From: Sphingomonas sp.
GTDB lineage: Bacteria > Pseudomonadota > Alphaproteobacteria > Sphingomonadales > Sphingomonadaceae
NCBI GenBank assembly: GCA_030146605.1
Contig: JASLBO010000198.1
Span: 1 to 5,949 of the forward strand
Reading direction: 5' to 3'
Length of the DNA: 5,949 nucleotides
Part shown: positions 1 to 5,777 of the stretch, one piece after another
Layout: each line of letters starts with the position of its first letter
Position numbering within the stretch: position 1 is the first letter of the stretch
Notes under the pieces: model-generated
The model's database searches: none
Seen by the model: the letters and a program-made list of their open reading frames with translations, nothing else
What the model was told of the DNA's origin: nothing
Program-made: the position numbers and the translations under genes

Positions 1-543
1 GAACGTCCCGCACGCCTGCCAGTCGACGCCCCAGCGCGCCGCAGCAGCCTTGCAGAGCAGCGCGCGCGCCGCCGCCCCCGCGCGGCGCAGCTCGCCCTCG
101 AAATTGCGCACCGAAGTCGAGCCGCCGGTCAGCATCAGCCCGGTCCGCCGGACATAGGTCGCCCGCAGAGTGTCGGGAAGCTTGCCCAGCGCCGCCTCGA
201 ACAATTCGTCGGCGGCGAGCGGGTTGGCGTAGAGCGGGTTGAGCGGCGCGGGTTCGACGCCCATCATCTTCCAGTCGGCACCGAGCTCGTCGGCGATGAT
301 CTGGGGGAAAGCGGTGTAGACCCCCTGCCCCTCCTCGCATTGCGGCACCGCGACCGAGACATGCCCGTCGCTGCCGATCTTGAGCCACGCGCCGAACAGG
401 CTCTCACCGGGCGCCGCGGCCAGATTGGGAAGCCAGGTGCGCGGCCATGCCGCCCAGGCCACGACCAGCCCGATTCCGGCGCCGCCGCCGATCAGCAGCG
501 TCCGCCGATCGAGCCTGATGCGCGCGCTGGGGTCCCGGGCCAT
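1..543 (-). CDS. Xanthine dehydrogenase-family molybdopterin-binding subunit, N-terminal part (IorB-like), cut by the window edge
   Basis: Reading the minus strand from the ATG at 543-541 gives 181 open codons up to base 1, so the C-terminal three quarters or so lies outside (family members usually exceed 700 residues). Residues 11-20 read [10 protein letters not shown], a twin-arginine motif (R13-R14), followed by a hydrophobic stretch to about residue 33; this predicts Tat export of a folded cofactor-loaded enzyme. Residues 52-91 carry the family pattern AWLKIGSDG, then [15 protein letters not shown] and IADELGADW; residues 139-145 are TGGSTSV, followed by a helix rich in Ala and Arg. These fit the large subunit of periplasmic molybdenum hydroxylases such as isoquinoline 1-oxidoreductase beta subunit, which work with a 2Fe-2S subunit and often a cytochrome. 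The substrate cannot be inferred. An in-frame TAG (555-553) four codons upstream fixes the start to this ATG or something downstream. It is divergent from lgt. Confidence 0.85.
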   Translation of the reverse strand, partial: MARDPSARIRLDRRTLLIGGGAGIGLVVAWAAWPRTWLPNLAAAPGESLFGAWLKIGSDGHVSVAVPQCEEGQGVYTAFPQIIADELGADWKMMGVEPAPLNPLYANPLAADELFEAALGKLPDTLRATYVRRTGLMLTGGSTSVRNFEGELRRAGAAARALLCKAAAARWGVDWQACGTF

Positions 544-654
544 CGTGCCGCTCTATCGCGCGGCTTGCGCCTGCGCCAGCCATTGCGGCCTTGGGTTTGC
601 CGCGCGGCTGTTCTATCGCAGCGCGACGAACGATTGCCGGGGAACGACAAGACC
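544..654. promoter_or_regulatory. Divergent intergenic region between the molybdenum hydroxylase gene and lgt
   Basis: These 111 bp separate two divergent starts and should hold promoters for both, but I find no convincing -35/-10 pair with normal spacing on either strand. Visible elements are a 10 bp perfect palindrome, GCCGCGCGGC, at 599-608, and the 8-mer TCTATCGC occurring twice in the same orientation (552-559 and 612-619). Both could be chance in GC-rich DNA. The purine run GGGGAA at 639-644 may serve as a loosely spaced ribosome binding site for lgt. Confidence 0.4.
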
Positions 655-1539
655 GTGCTGCTCCATCTCCTCGCCGCCGCCGGCGATCATATCCAGTTCA
701 AGGATCTCGGGCTCAGCCCGGTCGCCGTCTCCCTCGGCTTCTTCGACATCAAATGGTATTCGCTGGCCTATATCGCCGGGATCCTGATCGGCTGGTGGTA
801 TCTGCTCAAGCTGCTCGCCCAGCCCGGCGCGCCGATGGCCCGGCGCCACGCCGACGATCTGGTGTTCTACGCGACGCTGGGCATCATCCTCGGCGGCCGG
901 CTCGGCTATGTGTTGTTCTACGCGCCGAACATGATCGTCGAATCGCCGCTTCAGGTCATCCGCCTTTGGGACGGCGGCATGTCGTTCCATGGCGGGGTGA
1001 TAGGCACGACGATCGCGATCATCCTGCTGGCGCGGCGCAACGGGCTGAACTGGCTGCGCATCCACGATTATGTCGCCTGCGTCGCGCCCGGCGGGTTGTT
1101 CTTCGGCCGCCTCGCCAATTTCGTGAACGGCGAACTCTGGGGCAAGCCGGCGGACCTTCCCTGGTCGATCGTTTTCCGCAACACCGTCCAGACCGGCCTG
1201 CCCGAACCCGCCCGGCATCCCAGCCAGCTCTACGAAGCGGGGCTGGAGGGCGTGCTGCTCTTCGTCGTGCTCTGGTTCTGCTTCTGGCGCACCGATGCGC
1301 GCTACCAGCCGGGCAAGCTCGTCGGCATCTTCGTGCTCGGCTACGGTCTGTGCCGCTTCTTCGTCGAGTTCTTCCGCGAGCCCGACGCGCAGCTCGTCTG
1401 GCTGGTCGACGCCACCGGCCTGCACATGGGCCAGTGGCTCTGCATTCCGATGATCGCGGGGGGCATCTATCTGATCGCTACCGCAAAGGGCCGCCGCCAG
1501 CGCGTCGAGCCGATCGCGGGATCCGAAAGCGTCGCCTGA
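655..1539 (+). CDS. lgt: Phosphatidylglycerol--prolipoprotein diacylglyceryl transferase
   Basis: Lgt is an inner-membrane enzyme that moves diacylglycerol from phosphatidylglycerol to the lipobox cysteine of prolipoproteins, the first step of lipoprotein maturation. The 294-residue product has several hydrophobic membrane segments (for example about 36-55, 70-90, 112-127, 140-150, 197-211, 222-237 and 260-277). Catalytic signatures are present: GGMSFHGG with H112 (E. coli H103), [13 protein letters not shown] at 151-163 giving R152, N155, E160 and G163 (E. coli R143, N146, E151, G154), HPSQLYEA at 188-195, and [12 protein letters not shown] at 230-241 giving R234 and E238 (E. coli R239, E243). 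W34-Y35 matches the essential Y26 position. I chose the GTG at 655 because the product then begins VLLHLLAA, as I recall for sphingomonad Lgt, and no in-frame ATG lies in the gap after 543. An in-frame TTG at 634 is the alternative; the open frame continues upstream only by overlapping the divergent gene. It looks monocistronic, ending in a convergent gap. Confidence 0.97.
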   Translation: MLLHLLAAAGDHIQFKDLGLSPVAVSLGFFDIKWYSLAYIAGILIGWWYLLKLLAQPGAPMARRHADDLVFYATLGIILGGRLGYVLFYAPNMIVESPLQVIRLWDGGMSFHGGVIGTTIAIILLARRNGLNWLRIHDYVACVAPGGLFFGRLANFVNGELWGKPADLPWSIVFRNTVQTGLPEPARHPSQLYEAGLEGVLLFVVLWFCFWRTDARYQPGKLVGIFVLGYGLCRFFVEFFREPDAQLVWLVDATGLHMGQWLCIPMIAGGIYLIATAKGRRQRVEPIAGSESVA

Positions 1540-1551
1540 CTGCCCGCCCGT

Positions 1552-1571
1552 GCTCCTGCGAAGGCAGGAGC
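1552..1571. repeat. Perfect 8 bp hairpin in the convergent gap, possible bidirectional terminator or REP-like element
   Basis: GCTCCTGC (1552-1559) pairs perfectly with GCAGGAGC (1564-1571) around a GAAG loop. It lies 12 bases after the lgt stop and 22 bases beyond the stop of the opposing small gene, so it could end transcription from both sides. Neither strand has a T-tract after the stem, so it is not a canonical intrinsic terminator. From memory, the stem plus the following CCAGGGTCATGCAG resembles a short palindromic sequence scattered between genes in sphingomonad genomes; only a genome count would confirm that. Confidence 0.6.
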
Positions 1572-1593
1572 CCAGGGTCATGCAGTCCGGCAA

Positions 1594-1818
1594 CTACCGC
1601 GCCAGGCTGCAAAGCTCGGCGGCGCTGATACCATAGAGTTCGCAGATATGGTCGCGGAGCCGCCGCTTCGCTTCCTCCATCTCGACATAAGCGACGTCCT
1701 CCGCCGCCTCGGCATCGCGATTGACCACGTGCTGCGTCGGGACCAGTTCGCCCCATGCGATCTGGTGCCGGGCTGCTGCCTGCCGCACCGCGGCCGCCAA
1801 TTCCCTGCCTTGCTCCAT
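1594..1818 (-). CDS. Small hypothetical protein, 74 residues
   Basis: I cannot assign a family with a known function. The start is well supported: GGAGG at 1827-1823 sits four bases before the ATG at 1818-1816. The product is soluble and highly charged, with no signal peptide or membrane segment. Residues 1-18 look like an amphipathic helix, 19-32 (QIAWGELVPTQHVV) a conserved-looking core, 35-57 a strongly acidic then basic helix (DAEAAEDVAYVEMEEAKRR), and the tail contains ELYGISAAELCSL with cysteines at 59 and 70. My recollection is that near-identical small proteins occur in other sphingomonads, which together with the ribosome binding site argues for a real gene. It is antisense between lgt and the methyltransferase, convergent with lgt and divergent from the operon. 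The frame stays open upstream to 2052, but that extension overlaps the methyltransferase and reads as low-complexity Gly/Arg/Ala sequence, so it is not used. Confidence 0.75.
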   Translation of the reverse strand: MEQGRELAAAVRQAAARHQIAWGELVPTQHVVNRDAEAAEDVAYVEMEEAKRRLRDHICELYGISAAELCSLAR

Positions 1819-1902
1819 CGGTCCTCCGCCGCTGCATAACGTGCGAGCGCGCGCCTCGGCTCCCGGGATGACGAAGCCGGCGCAAGCGGTTAGGGACAGC
1901 GC
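1819..1902. promoter_or_regulatory. Divergent intergenic region upstream of the small gene and the midA-GNAT-pgeF operon
   Basis: This 84 bp gap must drive the small gene leftwards and the operon rightwards. It holds the Shine-Dalgarno of the small gene (GGAGG on the minus strand, 1827-1823) and that of the methyltransferase (AGGGA, 1892-1896, six bases before its GTG). CATAAC at 1835-1840 resembles a plus-strand -10 box, with TTGCTC at 1810-1815 as a possible -35, but the 19-base spacing makes this weak. The remainder is GC-rich, with alternating GCGCGCGC around 1850 and a CCCGGG palindrome at 1862-1867. Confidence 0.45.
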
Positions 1903-3003
1903 GTGACCAGTCCCGATCATCCTCTCGCCGCTTCGCCCGCCGAGCGCGGCGGCAACGCGGCCGAGCCGTTGCTCGCCGAGCGCCTCTCCCGTGCGATTAC
2001 CCTCGCCGGGCCGATCCCGCTCTCGCAGTTCATGGGCGCCGCCAACACGCATTATTATGCGACACGCGATCCGCTTGGCAGCCGCGGAGATTTCACCACT
2101 GCGCCCGAGATCAGCCAGATGTTCGGCGAGTTGATCGGGCTGTGGCTCGCCGATCTATGGGATCGCGCCGGGCGCCCTGCCGCGCGCTATGTCGAGCTCG
2201 GGCCGGGCCGCGGCACGCTCGCCGCCGATGCGCTGCGTGCGATGGCGAAGGCCGGGCTCCAGCCGGGAGTGGACCTCGTCGAAAACAGCCCCACGCTCCG
2301 CGCCGCACAGGCCGAACGCGTGCCGGGCGCCGAATGGCATCTCGACCTGGTCGGACTGCCCGAGGACGCACCGCTGCTCGTCGTCGCCAACGAGTTCTTC
2401 GACGCGCTGCCGATCCGCCAGCTGGTCGCCACTGGCGAGGGCTGGCGCGAGCGGCTCGTCGCCTGTCAGGATACATTGTTCCTGCCGGTCGTCGGCGACC
2501 GGAGCTTCGACATGATCATCCCGCGCGACTTGCTCCACGCCGATCCGGGGTCGATCCTCGAGACCTCGCCGGCCAGCGTTGCGATCCTGCGCAACCTTGC
2601 CGCGCGGCTTCTCACACAGGGCGGCGCCGCGCTGATGATCGATTATGGCTATGAAGGCCCGGCGATCGGCGACACGCTCCAGGCGGTGCGCGGCCATGCC
2701 TATGCCAATCCGTTCGAAGATCCCGGCGAGGCCGACCTCACCGCGCATGTCGATTTCGCCACGCTCAAGGAAGCCGCCGAGGTCGAGGGACTGGTCGTCC
2801 ACGGCCCTGTGACGCAAGGCGCGTTCCTCAGGGCGATCGGGATCGAGGCGCGCACCGAAGCGCTCGCCAAGGCCTCCCCCGATCGCGCCGAGGCGCTCGC
2901 CGCAGACCGCGACCGGCTGATCGACCCCGAGCAGATGGGCGAATTGTTCAAGGTCATCGCGCTCACCGCCCAGGGCTGGCCGGTGCCGGCGGGGTTCGAA
3001 TGA
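1903..3003 (+). CDS. Class I SAM-dependent methyltransferase, MidA/NDUFAF7 family
   Basis: The 366-residue product matches the MidA/NDUFAF7 family (COG1565, DUF185) along its length. Key segments are the N-terminal HYYATRDPLGSRGDFTTAPEI region (50-70) with QMFGELIGLWLADLW, SAM motif I VELGPGRGTL (97-106), an acidic post-I residue at E127, NEFFDALPIRQ (163-173), the ALMIDYGY strand (243-250), PFEDPG with TAHVDF, and TQGAFLRAIGI. In humans NDUFAF7 dimethylates an arginine of the complex I subunit NDUFS2, and loss impairs complex I assembly. The bacterial substrate is not established; a role on NuoD/NuoC is an inference from homology. The start is GTG with AGGGA six bases upstream; no competing ATG with a better site exists before the conserved core. 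It is the first gene of a three-gene operon, and its TGA overlaps the next ATG by four bases. Confidence 0.93.
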   Translation: MTSPDHPLAASPAERGGNAAEPLLAERLSRAITLAGPIPLSQFMGAANTHYYATRDPLGSRGDFTTAPEISQMFGELIGLWLADLWDRAGRPAARYVELGPGRGTLAADALRAMAKAGLQPGVDLVENSPTLRAAQAERVPGAEWHLDLVGLPEDAPLLVVANEFFDALPIRQLVATGEGWRERLVACQDTLFLPVVGDRSFDMIIPRDLLHADPGSILETSPASVAILRNLAARLLTQGGAALMIDYGYEGPAIGDTLQAVRGHAYANPFEDPGEADLTAHVDFATLKEAAEVEGLVVHGPVTQGAFLRAIGIEARTEALAKASPDRAEALAADRDRLIDPEQMGELFKVIALTAQGWPVPAGFE

Positions 3004-3518
3004 ACTCGACCATGATCCGCTACCGAGACGCCACCCCCGCCGACCTCCCCGAGATCGACACGCTGTACCGCGAAAGCTTCATCGTGACGTTCGGGCATCT
3101 CTATCGGCCCGCCGATCTCGGCGCGTTTCTCGGCCAATTCACGCCCGCCGCATGGACGCATGAATTCAACAAAATTGGCAACGCCTTCCGCGTCGCCGAA
3201 GACGATGACGGGCTGCTCGGCTATTGCCATCTCGGCCCGGCCACCCTGCCGATCGAACCCGATGCGTCCACGATCGAGCTGCACCAGCTCTATCTCGCCG
3301 AGCGCGGCAAAGGCAGCGGCGCGGCGCAAGTGTTGATGGACTGGGCGATCGCCACCGCCCGCGCACGCGGCGCCGCACGAATCGTGCTCAGCGTCTATGT
3401 CGACAATCACCGGGCGCAGCGTTTCTATGCGCGCTATGGCTTTAGCGAGGTCGGCAAGAACCCGTTCCGCGTCGGCGATCACATCGACGACGACCGCATC
3501 TGGAGCATGGATCTGTGA
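3000..3518 (+). CDS. GNAT family N-acetyltransferase
   Basis: The 172-residue product is a single GNAT domain that should transfer an acetyl group from acetyl-CoA to an amine. The acetyl-CoA pyrophosphate loop is ERGKGSGAAQ (101-110), matching the Q/R-x-x-G-x-G/A signature, preceded by the strand IELHQLYLA (92-100). Motif B is NHRAQRFYARYGFSEVG (136-152), in which Y143 or Y146 could be the usual general acid. The C-terminal HIDDDRIWSMDL is the closing strand common to many GNATs. The substrate is unknown; small molecules, a protein N-terminus or a toxin-like target are all possible. The ATG at 3000 is chosen because it overlaps the upstream TGA in ATGA, indicating translational coupling; a second Met at 3012 has no separate ribosome binding site. 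Its last codons overlap pgeF by four bases. The gene looks like an insertion into an otherwise familiar midA-pgeF pair. Confidence 0.92.
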   Translation: MNSTMIRYRDATPADLPEIDTLYRESFIVTFGHLYRPADLGAFLGQFTPAAWTHEFNKIGNAFRVAEDDDGLLGYCHLGPATLPIEPDASTIELHQLYLAERGKGSGAAQVLMDWAIATARARGAARIVLSVYVDNHRAQRFYARYGFSEVGKNPFRVGDHIDDDRIWSMDL

Positions 3519-4276
3519 GCCACGTCGAAGCGATCCGCGCCCGCGCGCTGGACAGAGTCGCGCACGGCTTTCTCGGACGGCGCGGTGGCGTCTCGACCGG
3601 CATGCTTGCCGGGCTCAATGTCGGCACCGGCTCGGCCGACGATCCGGCGCTGATTGCCGAGAATCGCCGCCGCGCGAGCGAGGCGGTGCTCCCCGGCGCG
3701 CGGCTGGTCACGCTCTACCAGGTCCATTCGCCCGACGCCGTCGCGGTGATAGAGCCCTATGAGGAGCGCCTCCGCCCGCGCGCCGACGCCTTGGTCACCG
3801 ACCAGCCGGGGCTGGCACTCGGAATCCTTACCGCCGATTGCGCGCCGGTGCTCCTCGCCGATCGCGAAGCCGGGGTGGTCGGCGCGGCGCATGCCGGATG
3901 GAAAGGGGCGATCGGCGGCGTCACCGATTCGACGATCGCGCTGATGGAGACCCTCGGCGCGAAGCGCGAGCGCATCGCCGCCGCGATCGGCCCGTGCATC
4001 GCCCGCGCCAGCTACGAAGTCGATGAAGGCTTCCTCCGACGCTTCGCCGAAGCCGATCCCGCCAACGAACGTTTCTTCGCGGATGGCAAAGCCGGCCACT
4101 ATCAGTTCGATCTCGAAGCCTATGTCGCGCATCGCCTCGCCGCGGCGGGAATCCGCACCGTCGAAACGCTCGGCCTGGACACCTATTCGGACGAGGATCG
4201 TTTCTACAGCTTCCGCCGCGCGACCCATCGCGGCGAGCCCGATTACGGCCGCCAGATCGCGATCATCGGGCTCTAA
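3515..4276 (+). CDS. pgeF: Peptidoglycan editing factor PgeF (YfiH/YlmD, 'polyphenol oxidase' family)
   Basis: The 253-residue protein spans the complete Cu-oxidase_4/YfiH domain. Family landmarks are HGFLGRRGGVSTG (17-29), GLNVG (33-37), TLYQVHS (66-72), LTADCAPVLLAD (105-116), GAAHAGWKG (123-131), IGPCI (158-162), the YQFDLEAYV segment, and the C-terminal FYSFRR with GRQIAIIGL. H71, C109 and H126 are the three expected metal/active-site residues. In E. coli PgeF clears UDP-MurNAc precursors in which L-Ser replaced L-Ala; other family members act as purine nucleoside phosphorylases/deaminases, and the older laccase label is probably misleading. The GTG start at 3515 overlaps the upstream TGA in GTGA, and GGAG at 3502-3505 could act as its ribosome binding site. 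It is the last gene of the operon, with a strong hairpin three bases after its TAA. Confidence 0.95.
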   Translation: MSHVEAIRARALDRVAHGFLGRRGGVSTGMLAGLNVGTGSADDPALIAENRRRASEAVLPGARLVTLYQVHSPDAVAVIEPYEERLRPRADALVTDQPGLALGILTADCAPVLLADREAGVVGAAHAGWKGAIGGVTDSTIALMETLGAKRERIAAAIGPCIARASYEVDEGFLRRFAEADPANERFFADGKAGHYQFDLEAYVAHRLAAAGIRTVETLGLDTYSDEDRFYSFRRATHRGEPDYGRQIAIIGL

Positions 4277-4409
4277 AATCCTCCCCCGGGAACCGGGGGA
4301 GGTGGCGCGCGTAGCGTGACGGAGGGGGCGTCTCCACAAGCGACCAACCTGCCGAAACGCCCCCTCCGTCACTTCGTGGTCCCCCTCCCCCGCTGCGCGA
4401 GGGAGGATT
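4277..4409. repeat. 133 bp imperfect foldback (inverted-repeat) element
   Basis: The two ends are inverted copies: AATCCTCCC at 4277-4285 matches the reverse complement of 4401-4409, and the inner arms carry a perfect 15 bp match, TGACGGAGGGGGCGT (4317-4331) against 4357-4371. In between the arms align with a few mismatches and small gaps, for roughly 50 bp per arm. The element also resolves into three hairpins in a symmetric layout: a left one at 4280-4302, the central 15 bp stem with a 25-base loop, and a right one at 4384-4406 (CCTCCC with GGGAGG, then one mismatch and three more pairs). Left and right hairpins are both 23 bases long. There is no coding content and no flanking target duplication that I can see. 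From memory, similar GGGGGAGG/TGACGGAGGGGGCG elements are abundant between genes in sphingomonads. Confidence 0.85.
4280..4302 (+). terminator. Strong hairpin after pgeF, probable end of the midA-GNAT-pgeF operon
   Basis: CCTCCCCCGG pairs with CCGGGGGAGG around a GAA loop, a perfect 10 bp, very GC-rich stem starting three bases after the pgeF TAA. The bases that follow (TGGCGCGC) are not a U-tract, so it may act as a pause or an mRNA 3'-end stabiliser rather than a classic intrinsic terminator. It is also the left hairpin of the 133 bp foldback element. Confidence 0.5.
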
Positions 4410-4469
4410 GGGATGGAATCGATCCGTCAACCCGTTACAGAAGATACCAATATATATCCGGAGAGCCCC
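4410..4469 (+). promoter_or_regulatory. Leader of the PLP-enzyme gene, with the start-deciding ribosome binding site
   Basis: This 60 bp stretch lies between the foldback element and the ATG at 4470. GGAGAG at 4460-4465, four bases before that ATG, is the chosen Shine-Dalgarno. The block ACCAATATATATCC (4446-4459) is strikingly AT-rich for this DNA, but TATATA at 4451-4456 is too close to the start codon to be an ordinary -10 box. GTTACA and GATACC nearby do not form a well-spaced promoter, so the real promoter is not identified and may lie partly in the repeat. Confidence 0.4.
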
Positions 4470-5777
4470 ATGACCGACGAAACCGAAGCCGAGCTGACCG
4501 GCGCCACCCCGCGCCGTCGTCCCAAAGCCAGCGTCGACAAGATCGGCGGGCGCAAGCTCAAGCCTTCCACGATGATGATGGGCCATGGCTATGATCCGGT
4601 GCTGTCGGAAGGTTCGCTCAAGCCGCCGATCTTTCTGACCTCCACCTTCGTCTTCCCCAATGCCGCCGCGGGAAAGCGCCATTTCGAAGGCGTCACCGGC
4701 AAGCGCCCCGGCGGCGCCGAAGGTCTGGTATATTCGCGCTTCAACGGTCCCAATCAGGAGATCCTCGAGGATCGCCTCGCCGTCTGGGAAGAGGCCGAGG
4801 ACGCGCTCGCTTTCTCTTCGGGGATGTCGGCGATCGCGACGCTGTTTCTGTCGATGGTCAAGCCGGGCGACACGATCGTCCATTCGGGCCCGCTCTACGC
4901 GGCGACGGAGACACTGATCGCGCGCATCCTCGGCCGCTTCGGCGTCCACTGGCTCGATTTCCCCGCCGGCGCGACGCGTCCGGAAATCGACGCGGTGCTG
5001 AACCGCGCGGCGAGCGGCAACGTCGCGTTGATCTATCTCGAATCCCCCGCCAATCCGACCAACGCTTTGGTCGATGTCGAAGCCGTCGCGGCGAGCCGCG
5101 ATGCGATCTTCAAGGGCGCGAAGCCGCCGATCGCGATCGACAACACCTTTCTCGGGCCGCTCTGGGCCCAGCCGCTGAAGCAAGGCGCCGACATCGTCGT
5201 CTACAGCCTCACCAAATATGCCGGCGGCCATTCGGATCTCGTCGCGGGCGGCGTGCTCGGCTCGAAGGAGCACATCAACACGATCCGGCTGATGCGCAAC
5301 ACGATCGGCACGATCTGCGATCCCAACACCGCGTGGATGCTGCTGCGCAGCCTCGAAACGCTCGAACTGCGGATGAGCCGCGCCGGCGAGAACGCGGTCA
5401 AGGTTTGCGAATTCCTGCGCACGCATCCCAAGGTCGAGCATGTCGGCTATCTCGGCTTCCTCGAAGAGGGCAGCCGCCAGGCCGATATCTACAACCGCCA
5501 CTGCACCGGCGCCGGCTCGACCTTCTCGCTGTACCTCAAGGGCGGCGAGCGCGAGTCGTTCGCCTTCCTCGACGCGCTGCAGATCGCCCACCTCGCCGTC
5601 AGCCTCGGCGGTACCGAGACGCTGGCGAGCGCGCCGGCGGCGATGACCCATTTGTCGGTTACCGACGATCGCAAGCAGGCGCTGGGGATCACCGATAATC
5701 TGGTGCGGATCTCCATCGGTGTCGAGGATGCCGACGACCTAATCGCCGACTTCGACAACGCGCTGAACGCAATCTAG
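4470..5777 (+). CDS. Cystathionine gamma-synthase family PLP-dependent enzyme (Cys/Met metabolism)
   Basis: This 435-residue cytosolic enzyme belongs to the fold-type I Cys/Met metabolism family (COG0626). K249 in SLTKYAGGH is the Schiff-base lysine. Y88 and R90 (VYSRFNGPN), G118-M119 (SSGMSAI), Y143 (GPLYAAT), D224 (DNTFLGP), S378 (SLGG) and R413 (LVRISIG) line up with Y59, R61, G89-M90, Y114, D186, S340 and R375 of Pseudomonas putida methionine gamma-lyase. The C-terminal MTH...GI..NLVR.S.G.ED..DLIAD block is close to that enzyme. However, the lyase's C116 is A145 here, so canonical methionine gamma-lyase activity is doubtful. Options include cystathionine gamma-synthase or lyase, O-acyl-homoserine sulfhydrylase, or another C-S lyase. 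An N-terminal extension of about 37 residues (acidic, then a PRRRP stretch) makes it longer than the roughly 400-residue norm. The start at 4470 has GGAGAG four bases upstream; an in-frame ATG at 4413 lies just past the repeat. It appears monocistronic. Confidence 0.93.
   Translation: MTDETEAELTGATPRRRPKASVDKIGGRKLKPSTMMMGHGYDPVLSEGSLKPPIFLTSTFVFPNAAAGKRHFEGVTGKRPGGAEGLVYSRFNGPNQEILEDRLAVWEEAEDALAFSSGMSAIATLFLSMVKPGDTIVHSGPLYAATETLIARILGRFGVHWLDFPAGATRPEIDAVLNRAASGNVALIYLESPANPTNALVDVEAVAASRDAIFKGAKPPIAIDNTFLGPLWAQPLKQGADIVVYSLTKYAGGHSDLVAGGVLGSKEHINTIRLMRNTIGTICDPNTAWMLLRSLETLELRMSRAGENAVKVCEFLRTHPKVEHVGYLGFLEEGSRQADIYNRHCTGAGSTFSLYLKGGERESFAFLDALQIAHLAVSLGGTETLASAPAAMTHLSVTDDRKQALGITDNLVRISIGVEDADDLIADFDNALNAI

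Noticed and set aside
340..654. 5' extension of the lgt frame by 105 codons
   Set aside because: It overlaps the divergent molybdenum hydroxylase gene and its translation is proline/arginine-rich noise; the Lgt-like sequence starts at the GTG at 655.
544..654. Direct repeat TCTATCGC (552-559, 612-619) as a possible regulator binding site pair
   Set aside because: An 8-mer repeated once 60 bases apart, without symmetry or wider similarity, is not enough to claim an operator.
613..1593. Minus-strand open frame of 326 codons opposite lgt
   Set aside because: Lgt on the plus strand has all its active-site residues. The antisense product is rich in Asp, Glu, Arg and Ala with no membrane or domain pattern, as expected of a complementary-strand shadow.
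1819..2052. 5' extension of the small minus-strand gene to 152 codons
   Set aside because: The extension overlaps the methyltransferase start and is compositionally unlike the rest, whereas the internal ATG at 1818 has a strong Shine-Dalgarno.
2700..4372. Long minus-strand open frames opposite the GNAT gene and pgeF
   Set aside because: They are antisense to genes with intact family motifs, and show only GC-driven low-complexity translation.
4263..5651. Minus-strand open frame of 462 codons opposite the PLP-enzyme gene
   Set aside because: It is the antisense shadow of a clear, motif-rich gene in high-GC DNA; the translation is low-complexity Arg/Ala/Glu/Asp sequence with no recognisable domain, and it runs through the foldback repeat.
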